Below are positions 11,884-23,900 of a DNA stretch of 64,000 nt, in pieces. The notes under the pieces were generated by a model. The model did no database searches and was not told where the DNA came from. It was given only the letters and a program-made list of their open reading frames with translations. How positions within the stretch are numbered: the stretch's first letter is position 1; every line of letters starts with the position of its first letter. Source of the DNA: Puccinellia tenuiflora (lineage: Eukaryota; Streptophyta; Magnoliopsida; Poales; Poaceae); NCBI GenBank assembly GCA_012064385.1, contig QRDG01000027.1, forward strand, positions 1,979,882 to 2,043,881. The letters run 5' to 3'. Both the position numbers and the translations under genes were made by a program.

Positions 11884-13960
11884 ACCCGTGAGTGGTGCGG
11901 GCCGAGTCGTCCGGACCTAGTGTTCTCCTGCGGGCGCCTGTTCCGGCTGCAGTTCCGGTTCGAGTGCTGAGCCGGTCTGCTGGGTGCTTGGTGTGGTAGC
12001 TGCAAGGATCGTTCGGCATCGTCCCGCTGGGGTTAGCCCACTGCCTCTTGTCGCCGTTCCATGGCTTCCTCTCGCCATTCCACGGTCTTTTTTCGCCGTC
12101 CCACGGCCTCCTTCCTTCCGAGTTCTGGCCCCACACGGGACCGTCATTCTTCTGTCTCTGGCTGCTGCCGGCACCCATCTGATCTTGGTCGATGGCAGCA
12201 ACCTGGTCTGACCCATACCGGTAATCCGGCCTCTCCTCTCTTCTCTTTCCTCGGTAATCCGAACGATCACCTCGCCGACCCGATCTGTCTCTGTCGACCG
12301 GGGCCAGTAAGGGCTGTGTCGGATCACCCAAAGCATAGCTATCAGCAATCTTGATTGTCTCGGCCAAGGTGGCCGGCATTTCTCTCTGGAGTCTCTGCCA
12401 GAGCATGGAGCCATGTCGGCACCCTTGTGCAAACCATGCAATGGCCTGCGACTCGATCACTCCTTCGCAGGAGTTGCGGATCGTGCTCCACCGAGTCAGG
12501 TACTCTCGGTCGGTTTCGTCCTCTCTCTGCCGACACATGGACAGCTGCTGAGGGCGATTTGGCCTCTTGTATGTGCTGGAGAAGTTGCTGACGAATGCGT
12601 CGGAGAAATCCAACCAGCAGTCAATGCTGTCCTCCTCCAGGTTGTTCAGCCAGATCCGGGCTGGTCCTTCAAGCATTTGCGGTACATACCGCACTGCCCA
12701 TCTGCGACTTCCGCCGGCGATGTGCACAGCGGTGACATAATCTGTCAGCCAGTCCTCCGGCTTGGTACTGCCGTCATACATCTTGGCACCCCGAGGTAAC
12801 TGGAAATTCGGCACAGGTGCCTGCTTCATTATCCGGGGTCCGAAGCATGCCGGACCCGGTGGGCCTTGTTCCTCCAGGAGCTCGGACAGATAGATTCTGT
12901 CAAGCTTGTTCCGGACATCGTGTGCCGGCAACTGGCGAGTTCCCAGCCTGGCACCGAGTGCACCCTCGGACGCCAGCTCTCTGTATCTTGTGTACCCGGC
13001 CCGCTCCATGGCCGAGTAACCATCATCATATCGATCGGCGGCCGGTTAGCATACTCGGCACCATGTCGTGGACGAGGTGGAATTGGTGCTGGGGGCCGAG
13101 GTGGCTGGCCTTGATTCGCCGGGATAACTCGGTTTGCTTCTGGTCTGCCCTGGGCGGGTCCTGGTTTTCCCCGACCGGCATTGCCTTGCTCGGCTACTTG
13201 CTTTCCGGCATAAGCCGGATCATACGCCTGTATCTGCTTGTTCTTGCCAGAGTTCACACTCTGGCCTCTGCTCCTGCCGACATACGGCGAGGAGGCCTGT
13301 CCCTTGGACATTTCCCCGGCTCCACCATTTGAGTGAAGGAACCGAGATCCACCTGCATCCGGGTTAGCCTTACGGTAGGCCTCATTCTGTCGGTTAGCAA
13401 CAGCCACCAACTCGTTTACCTCGATCCTGCTGCCTAGAGCGAGCGTCTCCGGATAGACCGGCCAACTCGGCTATGGCTGCCTCTGCCGCCCTAAGGTTCT
13501 TTCCGGGTGTGCTGTATCTCGGTTTTTCAGCCGACACGTAACTAGGAGTTCTAGCAGATCTAGTTCTACCATCTCTAGCTATCTCTGCGTTGAGGTCTCT
13601 ACCTCGGGCACGCACCTCATCGATGCGACTAACTGGGTTTGCTACTGGAGTAAAACCGTGAGCCGAGTTATACTCACGCATTGATATGTCGAACTCCTGC
13701 CTGACTCGGGCCACCTCCTGAGCCTCTCGGAGTATCTCCTGGCGCTGCTGCTCCAACTCCGCCTGAGTCAGAGCAACATCTGCACTCGGTGCGACTGGGG
13801 TTGCCAGCTTCTGAATCGCGTCCTGAAGAGGACTCGGCGTCACCGGCACGCTGGATGTGCTGGCCTGTGCCGCACGGTTCTCTGGTTTCTCCAAGGGCGG
13901 ACGCCCTGTTCTTGCCGACCTGGTGCCGGGGTCAGCCTCGCCCGCCATGGCTTTGCCGAC
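11846..13960 (-). pseudogene. Gag of gypsy element (frame-shifted)
   Basis: Three minus-strand frames together make a gag. The N-terminal part lies at about 13960-13394, with a Glu/Gln/Arg-rich helical segment. A middle part at about 13410-13000 is Pro/Gln/Gly-rich. The retrotransposon gag core lies at 13009-11846, with the motifs PEDWLTDYV, LEGPARIWLNNL and REYLTRWSTIRNSCEGV. An Arg/Asp-rich tail follows. No complete CCHC zinc knuckle is seen, only CSYHTKHPA. At least two frame breaks are needed to join the parts. Confidence 0.75.
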
Positions 13961-14309
13961 ACCGACGCCCGGGGCGGTCATCATGACTTCCACGCAACTA
14001 GCGGGGCGAGCGGTACGCCGGCCGCGAGCTGCGCAGACTGCGGGTGGATCCGCTCCCAGCTGCACCCTTTCGGGGAACCTGCAAGGGACCTCGGTGGCGA
14101 CGTAGACCGTGAGCGCGCCGAAGTCGATGAGGCATCCGTTCCGGGGCAGTGGCCTGCTGCCGAAGCAACCTGCGTTGTCGCTGATGACGTTGAGGGAGCC
14201 GAATCTGTGGACAAGGCCACAGACCACGCGCTCACCCGACGTGATGAGAGAACCCGTCCGGATGAAAACTCCAGCCAGCGCCGCTGCTGGCCCCACGGTG
14301 GGCGCCAAC

Positions 14310-15200
14310 TGTCGTGGTGGTGTCACGGCAGATGCCATAGGATGGCTTGATTTGTGGGGCCGATGGACGCTGGTGGCACCCGGGGAGGGCTTGTACGCAC
14401 GAACACGCACACGAAGAACAACTCACACACACACGGTTTTACCCAGGTTCGGGGCTCTCGTGAGGAGATAACACCCCTACTCCTGCCTATATGATCGATA
14501 TATCTGGATTACCACGGTATTACAAGCTGCTCCTTGAGCTATACGCGACGAACAACAGGCTCCAAGCTCCTACCGAGTCTCGGCGCTGCTCTCTGGCTCT
14601 CTTTCTGGCTACTAAGGAAATGAGTAAGTGTCTATGCGTTACCCTCGAACCGTCCTGTAAGAGGAGCCCCTGGTGCTCCTTATAAAGGGAAGCCCAGGGC
14701 ACAAGTTAGGGCTGACATCGGTGCTGGCGTAGCCCGGACTGTAGCCACGCCCGGTCCTCTGACCGCTTCCGTCACCGCACCGTGGCACGTCCCATCTATC
14801 TCCTCCATCGCACTGCTCCCTGGTACCGCTTCGGTCAGCGGCATGGAGGTCCATCACTCTGGTCAAGTGGCCTCGTCCCATCGCGCAAGTGGCTCTGCAC
14901 CCTGCCCCGTGATTGTAGGGACAAGACGTGAGCCTTGACCATGGCCCGAGTAAGCCTCCTTATCCGGCATAGGCATGCCGAATTCCTTGTAACTTCGGTC
15001 TTGCCTTCCCTGCATACAAGAAGAGCAAAGGAAGATCCGACATATAACTCGCATGATCCGACATACCAATATGTCGGTTAGTCTTGACCCGGCCAGCTCC
15101 GAGTAAGCCGGTACAGTTATGTCGGTTTCAGTGACCCGGTCAACTCCGAGTCAACCCTTATATCGACGCCTTGCCCATATCCGGGGGTTGCCCCCCGACA
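14310..15200 (-). mobile_element. 5' LTR of Tat-type gypsy element (891 bp)
   Basis: On the minus strand the LTR begins TGTCGGGGGGCAACCCC at 15200 and ends CACCACGACA at 14310, so the terminal TGTCG/CGACA repeats are inverted. A minus-strand TATA motif (TTTATAAGG, 14679-14687) precedes a leader with several CT-rich stretches. The sequence GTTGGCGCCCACCGTGGGG follows the inner end and is the presumed primer binding site. The flank at 15201-15205 is atccc; the matching duplication cannot be tested because the other end is lost. Confidence 0.8.
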
Positions 15201-15789
15201 ATCCCTAACCCACCGCCGGTCCGCCGCCACCCCCGACATCCCTCTACCCCCCCCCCCCCCCCCCCCGGTGAACCCCCACCACCTGAACCCTAAAGCTCGT
15301 TGCCGGCGAGCTCGCATCACTCCTCTGCACCGCACCCGACCCCCACCCCACCCCCTTCCTTAAGTTTCTTCCTCGCCTCCGCCGCGGCCCGCCGCGTCGT
15401 CCCCGTCTCCGGCGAGGTCCTGGCCTCACCTCCGCCGGGGCGACGCGGCCAGCCGCGTCGACCCCGTCATCGGTGAGTGTGGCGCCGTCGTCCTCTCCAT
15501 CTTCTTCCTCCTCTGGTTCTTCCTCTCGAGATGTAAACGGGCCAGGCCCATAACAGCGATAGTGAAGGGAGAGGGATATGCGTTTTGGTGCTAAGCTACG
15601 AAACAGTGTAGAATAGGATTTGCCGAGCTCCCAGGCAAGCGAAGCTAAGTTAGTTCAGTCTACTGGCCGAGTATTGGAGCCAACCCATCATGATCAATCC
15701 ATTATCTTGGGCAGCATCAGATCGGCCCAATTCACTAGTTTACCAGGCCGCTGCTGGCCAGTGACCACCACCACAGCACGGCTCGCACG
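15201..15789. other. Intergenic and promoter region of the pseudouridine synthase gene
   Basis: There is a run of about 19 C at 15247-15266, then a CpG-rich stretch to about 15480 (Pro/Arg codon-like on either strand but with no conserved domain). A more ordinary sequence follows up to the ATG at 15790. No clear TATA box was found, and the GC-rich character fits a TATA-less housekeeping promoter. I see no gene here. Confidence 0.4.
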
Positions 15790-18620
15790 ATGCTCCGCCG
15801 CCGCCTGTGGCCGTGGCCGGCGTCAAGTCGACGGCTGTCGCGCCTGGCGCCGCCCGCGCCCGCAGCGGTGTTGCGCGTGGACAGCAACAACGTGGCCCGG
15901 CTCGGAGCGCCCAAGCCCGGGCCGAAGCCGCGGCAGCTGCTCTCCCTGCCGCCGTTCCCCTCCGAGGCCGACCCGCTCCCCGGGAGGAAGGTGGCGCCGC
16001 CGCGCGTGACGGCGGTAAGCTGGGTGAAGCACTGCTTTGACGACGTGCCGCAGGAGATCGTGCAGGCGCACTTCAACAAGAGGCAGGTACGTCCGGGCCC
16101 TGATATCAGTTGCGATTTTGCTACTGCAAAATGTTGCACTGTTTTCTTCAGTTGGTATTAATGTGCGAGAAGAATGGGACTACGTTGTTCTCAGAGCGTG
16201 AATTGCTTGTTCAAAGTGTGGGCTATTCTAGTGGTGAACTGCAATGTAGGAACTTCTTTCATGCGTAGGTAACTTGTACCTTTGCAAGACTGATTCTAGC
16301 AAGACTGATAATACAGCATAATGAACCCTTGTAATGATCACGACTTGTGATTTTACGCCATGAATCATTTATAAATTTGCTTTGTCAACAGTTTGCCTTT
16401 TTTAATTTATTTCTTGTTTTCAGCTTCTTTCAGTCCAGTACCAGTTTACACTAAATGTAGGCTCTTTTATCCTATTTGAGATTAAGCAAGCTGCTGTCGG
16501 TTGGTCAGGTTTTCACTGAGTGCTCAGATCAGGAGGCTTCACCGGAGTGCATACGGACCCAGAAGCATCATTTGAAAAAGGTATATACTGAAGACTCCAT
16601 TCTCTTCTTTTTTCTTTCTTTTAGGGAAATATTGTCGTACTATGTGAATGAAGTAAATATGCTCAGCAGTTTGTTGTAGATCAAGCACAACGAAGTGATG
16701 GAGCCTGGCATGAGAATCCATCTTCCTGTGTCTGTGGCTGAGGCTGAAATAAAGAAGCGGTATGAGACCATTCCTGCTGCGACATTGCATCCCAATAGAG
16801 ATGAGATTGAGTACCTGAAAAGGCTTGTCATCCACAAGGTATTCTTTTTCTGTATGATGTTTTCTCATTGGCTGCTTTCATAATTACTGCCGTAACAAAA
16901 GCTTTTGGTGGACAATTGTGTAAGCCTCTGATCCTCTGTACTGCCAACAGTGCAGTAAACTAACTTGCAACCACAGGATGGTGGGTTGGTGATATGTGTA
17001 AATGAAGTGTCTATATGCTTGTCTATTACTTTCACAATAACTTGACGTGTCATTCACAAATTACTTATTCATCTTGTCTATTGATGAAAGGTGTCACATT
17101 GTCATGTTTCATCCAGAATTTGGTGATTTGATTTTTCCTGATTCACATTCATCGTGGTATGCTGAACTTATAAAATTTTAGGACTCAGCCATACTTGTGC
17201 TTAACAAGCCCCCAAAAGTGCCTATGAAGGGGAATTTGCCAGTACATAACAGTATGGATGTGCTTGCAGCTGCAGCATTGTCATATGGAAATGAAGAGGG
17301 TCCGAAATTGGTAAGATTGTTTCTCCTTATTTTAGGATGCCATTTGTACTATCGAGCTCTCTGATAATTTTCTTCCTATGGTTTGTGAGTGCAGGTCCAT
17401 CGACTGGACAGAGATATTAGTGGTTTGATGTTGATGGGGAGAACAAGAGAAAGCTTTACCCGGTTGCACTGGCTCTTCACTAGCATCAAATTAGCAAAAA
17501 CAGCTTCGCAGGTTAACATAAATTCATAATTTTTGCTACTTGGCAAGTGCGGTTCCATCTAAGTGACTTTGTTTGCTGCGCCTTTTTGTGATAATAACTT
17601 GCTGGTGTCTCATATTGTTGATGTATCTTGTAGACATGGAATACTGCCTGTGAATCATACTTGCATAGGTACTGGGCACTGGTAATAGGGACCCCTAAAG
17701 AGAGAGAAGGGGTTATATCTGCTCCTCTCACGAAGGTACTTTCTCATGTATTTTATTAAGGAAAATATTTGTTAAGAGTTCTGCCACGTAGGATCGTTTA
17801 CTGTTGTATGTTATGTAAATCATTACATCGTCTAGATTTAGTGATCTTCAGCACTCCCATTAACCATCCCAGTTGGTGCATCCTTGACTCCTTATTGAAA
17901 CAAGTTGATTCATAGATAATGTTATGCTCATATGTAGTAACTCTCCTTTGGTTCATAGCAAGCTTCATCACATTTCCTATTCTCTCTCTAAACTAGGTAC
18001 TTCTTGATGATGGGAAAGCTGAGAGGGTCATTCTGGCACATCCCTCTGGCATAGATGGTTCCCAAGAGGCTGTAACCCAGTATCGGGTGATGGGACCGAC
18101 CATCAACGGCTGCTCCTGGATTGAGTTACGCCCATTGACAGGCCGGAAGCATCAGGTACTCTCACCATACCCTCAGATATCTTGCATATGTAATCAGAAT
18201 TTTTCAACTGGAATCATCAATCTGACTATTCTGACCCCTCTGCAGCTCCGAGTCCACTGTGCAGAAGCCTTAGGCACTCCCATTGTCGGAGACTACAAAT
18301 ACGGGTGGTTTGTGCACCAAAGGTGGAAGCAGAATCCCCAACCAGACTTTGAGCCCTTCACCGGGGAACCATACAAGCTGAGGCGGCCTGAAGGCTTGGA
18401 GATTCAGAAGGGCAGTGTTCTCTCTAAAGTCCCTTTGCTGCACCTGCATTGCCGGGAGATGGTGGTCCCTAACATCGCAAAGTTCATGAGTAACACTGGA
18501 GAGTGGCACGATCATGGCACTCCATGGTCCAAGGAAAAGCCCAATCTCCTGAGGTTCGTCGCGCCGATGCCTGCGCACATGAAAATTAGCTGGAATATCA
18601 TGTCTTCCTACCTGGTGTGA
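15790..18620 (+). CDS. RluA-family RNA pseudouridine synthase, probably mitochondrial (8 exons)
   Basis: It isomerises uridine to pseudouridine in RNA, probably in mitochondria. Exons, deduced from GT-AG sites and phase: 15790-16086, 16509-16580, 16680-16838, 17182-17310, 17395-17511, 17634-17735, 17997-18155, 18246-18620. All phases are 0 and the product is 469 residues. The N-terminus is Arg-rich with few acids, as in organelle presequences. Residues about 75-165 resemble an S4 RNA-binding fold. The catalytic motif HRLDRDISG lies at 221-229 with Asp224 as nucleophile, and GRKHQLRVHC near 341-350 is the second RluA signature. It closely resembles the plant RNA pseudouridine synthase 4 group. 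Its 3' end converges on the PPR gene. The RNA target cannot be read from the sequence. Confidence 0.9.
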
Positions 18621-19018
18621 TAATCTATCTTTGTTCAAGGGATATGTCTGGATGCCACTTCTCTAAGCTGAATTTGAGGATATGAGATGCCTCTAAGCTC
18701 ATTTTAGTGACACATGGATTGGCATATCCTGAAACTTGGAATTAGGGAAGTTCCATGTAGTAGCGTTGTTTAGGTTTCCTTTGGGATTGTGAGGTCCTAG
18801 ATTTGTAGCAGCTAGCACTTCAGAATCAGTGAACAATTGTTAGCAATGTTGTAAATTTTAGAAGGTTATAAATCAAATCTTGTGTGATCTTACCAAGACT
18901 CTTCCATGGTTCCATTACACCTATGAATTTGTTTCCAAGCAGAACGTCATTACTGTACATTGTAGCATCTAATAACAACCACACTGCAGTGCTAGTGTTG
19001 CACTAATCATAATCAAGA
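18621..19018. other. Shared 3' region between convergent genes
   Basis: About 400 bases separate the stop of the pseudouridine synthase (+) from the stop of the PPR gene (-). The sequence is AT-rich and holds the two 3' UTRs. No further gene, repeat or hairpin was recognised. Confidence 0.5.
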
Positions 19019-20293
19019 TCAGTAGTTCCAGAAGATTTGGTTTCTCCTGTGCTGCTTCTTCAGGTAGACGCCGAGCAAGCTGTAGTAGGTCCATCGCCGT
19101 TTCCCGCCGGCGGCCTCTAGCAACGCCTCGGAGGTGGTGTGGAAGCCGCCCTTGCCGAACGCCTCGAACACGATGCCATCCGTGGCCACGACGGGCTCGC
19201 CGGAGCTGTCGAGCCGGCGGAACGCGAAGGAGAGGTTGCGCGCGAGCCGGCGCTCCATGTATGCGTCCACGAAGCAGCCGTGCGTGACGAGATCGGGCTT
19301 GACGCCGTCGCGGCGCATGTGGTCGGCGGTGAGGTGGAGGTCCCAGAACATGCACATCTTGGAGAATGCGGCGGCGCGGATGTTGAAGGTGGTGAGGTCA
19401 GGCCGGAACCCTGCGGCGGCCATTTCGAGGAAGGCCCGCTGCAGCGACTTCATCTTGAAGTTGGCCGCGAAGGAGAGGAGGTAGAGGTTCCAGAGCAGGT
19501 TGCCGGCGTTGCGGCGTCCGAGGCCGAGACCGCGCACGAACTCGCCGATGCTGTAGTACTTGCGGTGGGCGATGTACGCTGCCGCGACGTCGCGGATGGC
19601 ATCGACGGAGATGAGGAGGCCGGTCCTCCTGAGCCGGCCGACCGCCGCCTCCATCTCCCAGACGGTGCCTGAGGCAGCGTAGTGGCGCACGAAGGCGTTT
19701 CCGGTGGCGGAGTCGACGCGGAGGCCGGCGCGGCACATCTCTTTGATGGCGTCCTCCATGAGGGCCAGCTCGCCGGCGGCGCCGAGGCAGGAGACGGCGA
19801 GCGGGTAGAGGTGGCGCGCCTGGGCCGGGTCGCGCGCGGAGAGCTCCCGCACGGCGAGGAGGACCTCGTCGGAGCGGCCGAGGCGTGCGTACGCCGGCAG
19901 TAGGCGGGGCGCCGCGGCGGCGAGGCACGGCGCGGCGGAGCTGAGCAGGAGCTGCGACCAGATGGACTGCGCACGCGCGAAGTCGCCGGCCTCCGCGCGC
20001 GCGACCATGAGGGCCGTGGCGTCAGCATCCGGCGGGGCTGTTCTTGGACGGGGCGCGGCGCGCCGCGACGCCTGCGTCTGCCAAAGAAACGCGCGAGAGG
20101 TCAGTTTCAAGAAGAGACGGAGCTCACCTCACTGCAGGAGGGAGGAAGGGAGGAGGAGGCGGACCTGGCGAGACGAGGAGGACGGGACGGCGAGCCGCGC
20201 TTGGTGGTGCTTCGGGAGTATGAGGAGACGAGTGGCGGTCGGAGGAGGACGAAGGGTGGAAGGCAGCGGCCGTGGAGGCAGGAGGGTGCCCAT
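19019..20293 (-). CDS. PPR protein similar to At3g42630 (organelle RNA binding)
   Basis: Pentatricopeptide repeat proteins bind organelle RNA one base per repeat. The main exon (20077-19019) encodes helical 35-residue-type repeats without an E/DYW tail, e.g. the blocks starting DLTTFNIRAAAFSKM and DLVTHGCFVDAYMER. The ATG choice needs an upstream exon: 20293-20165, then an 87-base intron whose donor is CAG/GTCCGC and whose acceptor is TTTGGCAG at 20078, phase 0. This gives 395 residues with a basic, Ser/Pro-rich N-terminus that fits a transit peptide. Without the intron the first in-frame ATG is internal (about 20009). It overlaps no neighbour. The overall pattern resembles the At3g42630 group. 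The target transcript is unknown. Confidence 0.82.
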
Positions 20294-20998
20294 CTCACCT
20301 CATCGTTTCATGGAGACATGGCTTCGTTTTTACAGGATAACCTGAGAATTCGACATGAATTTTATCGGGATTTCACACAAGACCTGAGAATTTTACATGA
20401 ATTTTGTCGGGATTTCACACAAGACGGTTCAAACCGTAAGAACAGAAGAAAATCTCCCGTTCCAAACAATCCACTGAGACTGAAAACCAGCACCAACATT
20501 TTTCACAGTATCTCTGAGCACTAGTACTTGTTGGCCATATCTGATGGCAAATTAGCGAATATCGTTGCACATACATGTTCACAGCTTCTGTTTCGCTCAC
20601 AGTATTGGCTCCTGACATAACAAACCACCTGATTTTGTAGAACATCTGAAAACCCTAAACCCAAACAACACATCATAATATACCAGCCTGAGCTACCCCA
20701 AGACAATCCTGAGGGGAGGACAGAAGAGCATTACATTAATCAATCGGATCCACATAAGAATACATCGGTTACTCTATTAAGGATGGCTACCCAACGAAAT
20801 TAGACAAGAAAATGGTCAATAGTACAGTAACAAGAAGACGATAAAATAAAAAATACAATCCTGCGACAAGCAGAAGAAAAGCTCTCACGCAAATAGTACA
20901 GGAAAATAGAAAATAGGAACCGAAAAGAGAGGAAGGCCAGGCGCTTGCGTCAAACAAGCTCAACACTACAAATGCCTTCCTCTGATGAACCCTATATA
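20294..20998. other. PPR promoter and 3' UTR of the UBP1-like gene
   Basis: This 705-base gap lies between the PPR start (minus, 20293) and the stop of the UBP1-like gene (minus, 20999). The lower part is the PPR leader, with a two-codon upstream ORF ATG AGG TGA ending two bases before the main ATG, and a 42-base direct repeat. The upper part, from about 20720, should be the 3' UTR of the UBP1-like gene. No other gene is seen. Confidence 0.45.
20341..20424. repeat. 42-bp tandem repeat, two copies
   Basis: CCTGAGAATT starts at 20341 and again at 20383. Both copies end in GGGATTTCACACAAGA. They differ at only a few positions. The repeat lies 50-130 bases upstream of the PPR start codon, inside the likely promoter or leader. 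Confidence 0.85.
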
Positions 20999-23900
20999 CT
21001 AGTTGTAGTACATAAGCTGCTGCGCCGACGACTGGTTCGGGTAGCCATCGTAGAGGGCCTGGGAACCGGCGGCAAGAAGCCCCGCGGACACCTGACCGGC
21101 GAGACCGTGCTGGCCAGCAAGGTGCCCAGCCGCAGCCTGGCTTAAGGCCAGCTGCCTCTGATAAGCCAGAAGTTCAGCCGCTGAGAAGCCTTGTGGCACA
21201 CCAGCCATTGCTACAGGCTGATAAGAAGCAACTGGCGGTGGCAGCGGCTTAGAAGATGTCCCAGGCGGAGTTGGTTTATTGCCCCATGAGCACTACAGGA
21301 TAACAAACCATGGAATTGGATGAATAATTGTGTAAAATAGAGAGAACAAAATTAAAATAAATATTTGCTTTCGATGTTACCTTTAATGGCTTGCCGCGAA
21401 CAACCAATCCATTAGCCATCTGAATAGCTAATGCTGCTTCACCATGGGTACTATATCTTATAAATCCAAACCCTTTTTCCTGTTGAACACGAACTTCCTC
21501 AATAGCACCAACCCCTAAGTTGTAGAATTGGCGGTGAAGCTCATCCCGATTAACCTGACCATAAACAAAAACATGAATGACAGTATCCTAAAATTTTCTG
21601 CTGACAGAAATAGTGGCAGAGAAATAACTTCCTCAGATAATGAGGGAAGGAAATTGCGCTAGCAGAAACTTGGCTCTACCTCGTGTCCAAGGTTGCCAAC
21701 ATACACCGTAGTGAAATCCGGATTGTTCTCTGGGTTCTCTTTACTTCCTGCATCCTGGTTCGCCTCCATTGCTGCAGAACAAAGGACAAAGCTAAAATCA
21801 GCACCCGCCTTACTGGCTCAAATCATTATAACTGAAAACATATCCACGTACTTCCTGTCATGACATTTTTTGAGCTGAACAAGAGATATGAAAACAAATC
21901 TACCATGAAAGGAAAAATAATATTTTCATTATCAGACACCTAACCTGCATTACTCGAACTACCATTTGTTAGTACAACTGCATTATGATTGTCTGCTTCC
22001 TGTTTCTCTTCTGCATTAGTCTTTGTTGCCCAGTTGCACCTTATTTGTCTACTGCCAAGCCATTTACCTGTTGCAATACATTAGTTTACAGGACTCAGAA
22101 AGTTACAACATTAGAATATCAGCAGAAAATACAAATAAAAATTTAATCAATCACAAGCTCCGGCAGCTGGCATACCAGTCATTTCAGTCATAGCAGTTTC
22201 AGCTTCCTGCACCAAGAAGCAACATAGTATTTAGCGACGATAGAGATACAACACTACTCTCTAACTTGTAACTTTATGCCAAAAAAAGTTTGACTTGTAA
22301 CTGTAAATGTAGGACTGCTCAAAATAGTAGTACCCCTTTCAAAGAAAGGTTTATTTATGCTCTAATGAGTTTACTGAAGGAAATTGCAGTTGGTCATCAA
22401 ACTTCATGTGATATTATACTAAATGCAAAATTGAAACCACAGTTTGAATTTTGACTATGGGTGATGTAAGAAACCAGAAAAAAAATCAATACCACAGATA
22501 ATAATTTGCATAATAGGGAAATAAATCTAACAAAAAAATCGTTAGAACCAAATAAGAAATATAGTTCAAACTAATAGTACTTGGGACTCCCTCCGTTCCT
22601 AAATATAAGATGTTTTAGCTTTTTTAATATCGACTAGATACGGACCAAAATGAGTGAACCAACACACTAAAAAACACGTCTAGATACATCCGAAACAGAA
22701 AAATGCTAGTAAGTTAAAACATCTTATATTTAGAAACGGAGGTAGTAGTTGGTACCACAAGAGAAGAATTCACTGAGTAAAGTACAACAACAGTGCAAAT
22801 GGCTCTATAGAACTCTGGGAATGCAAAATCTACAAGTATCAAATAGCTCAAACACCAGAATATTAGGTGGACTCATTTGGATCAAAATGATAAAACTGCT
22901 AAATGCAAAGAGAAAGGTGTGAGTTGTTCATGCCTGTTGATTGCGGAAGGAGACAAAGCCGTAACCTCTGGAGCGCCCAGTTTTATTGTCCCACATGACT
23001 CGAGCATCACTGATCATAAATGACACAAATGAACAACTGAAAATCTACAGAAAACAGAAGTAGAAACAAAGGGGGAATAATTTCCAAAATGTGTCATGCT
23101 ATATTATTATATTTATATAGCGTACCAAAGAGATACACTTGATACAGATAGAACAAATACCATTGCTTGAATAGCAAGTAAGAAATTTATAGCATAGGCT
23201 GTACATAAAGACTTAAGAGATGTGTTAACATGTTACAAGGAGCTAAATACTTACGAACAAGAAGGATATGTTGAGAAACAGGCATAAAGAGTCGCATCAT
23301 TCACTTCAGAACTTAAATCACCAACAAAAATGTGGAAATGACCTGGAACAGTTCAAGGGGCATGGTTAACCAGACAAAGGTTAAATTATAAAATGAAGAA
23401 ATGACACGATAAGGGTTTGAAAATAATATCTCACCAGACGTGTCCTCTCTCTGTGTACTTGCATATGCCCAGTTCACCTTGATTGCTTGACCGTATCTGA
23501 GTGAAATGTTTCATGATGAACAGCATTAGTAGCTATTCAGGACTCAGAAACCTGTGTGGCTGAAATTAGTTAAATACTGTACTTACATGTGACGCCCATG
23601 AAGAGTCATGATGGAAATAGCTGCTGACCTCCGATCATAGTAGTCAACAAACCCAAAGGAAGACTGTCAAAGGACAAGAGATAATTCTTGTCAAACAGAT
23701 GAAAATTGAAAGATAACAGTAGGATTTTGCCGATTTAGCAACATGATCAGTAGCATACTAAAAAGCACCAGTATATTTTGAGAAAAGAAAGAGGCATTGT
23801 CTCAACTATATGTACAAGCCTAAGACTACGGGCTAGGGAAAATTCGCTCATACACACACAACAAGGAGAAATTCCAATTAGCATATTCACGTCGAGTAGG

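Larger units (their letters stand above)
7736..15200 (-). mobile_element. Degenerate Tat-lineage Ty3/gypsy element, 3' truncated
   Basis: The minus-strand order is LTR (15200-14310), a presumed primer site reading TGGCGCCCACCGTGGGG, gag, aspartic protease, reverse transcriptase, RNase H, a second RNase H, and integrase. The pol order RT-RNH-INT places it in Ty3/gypsy. Two RNase H regions are a known trait of the Tat lineage. Several in-frame stops and frame changes make it non-functional. The element breaks off after the LLEEARD motif of the integrase C-terminal region near 7743. The 3' LTR is missing from the window. Confidence 0.85.

Noticed and set aside
20107..20298. Alternative first exon of the PPR gene ending at GAG/GTGAGC with a 50-base intron
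   Set aside because: It also keeps phase, but the start would be a GTG and the intron of 50 bases is shorter than usual for plants. The 87-base intron from the ATG at 20293 is preferred.
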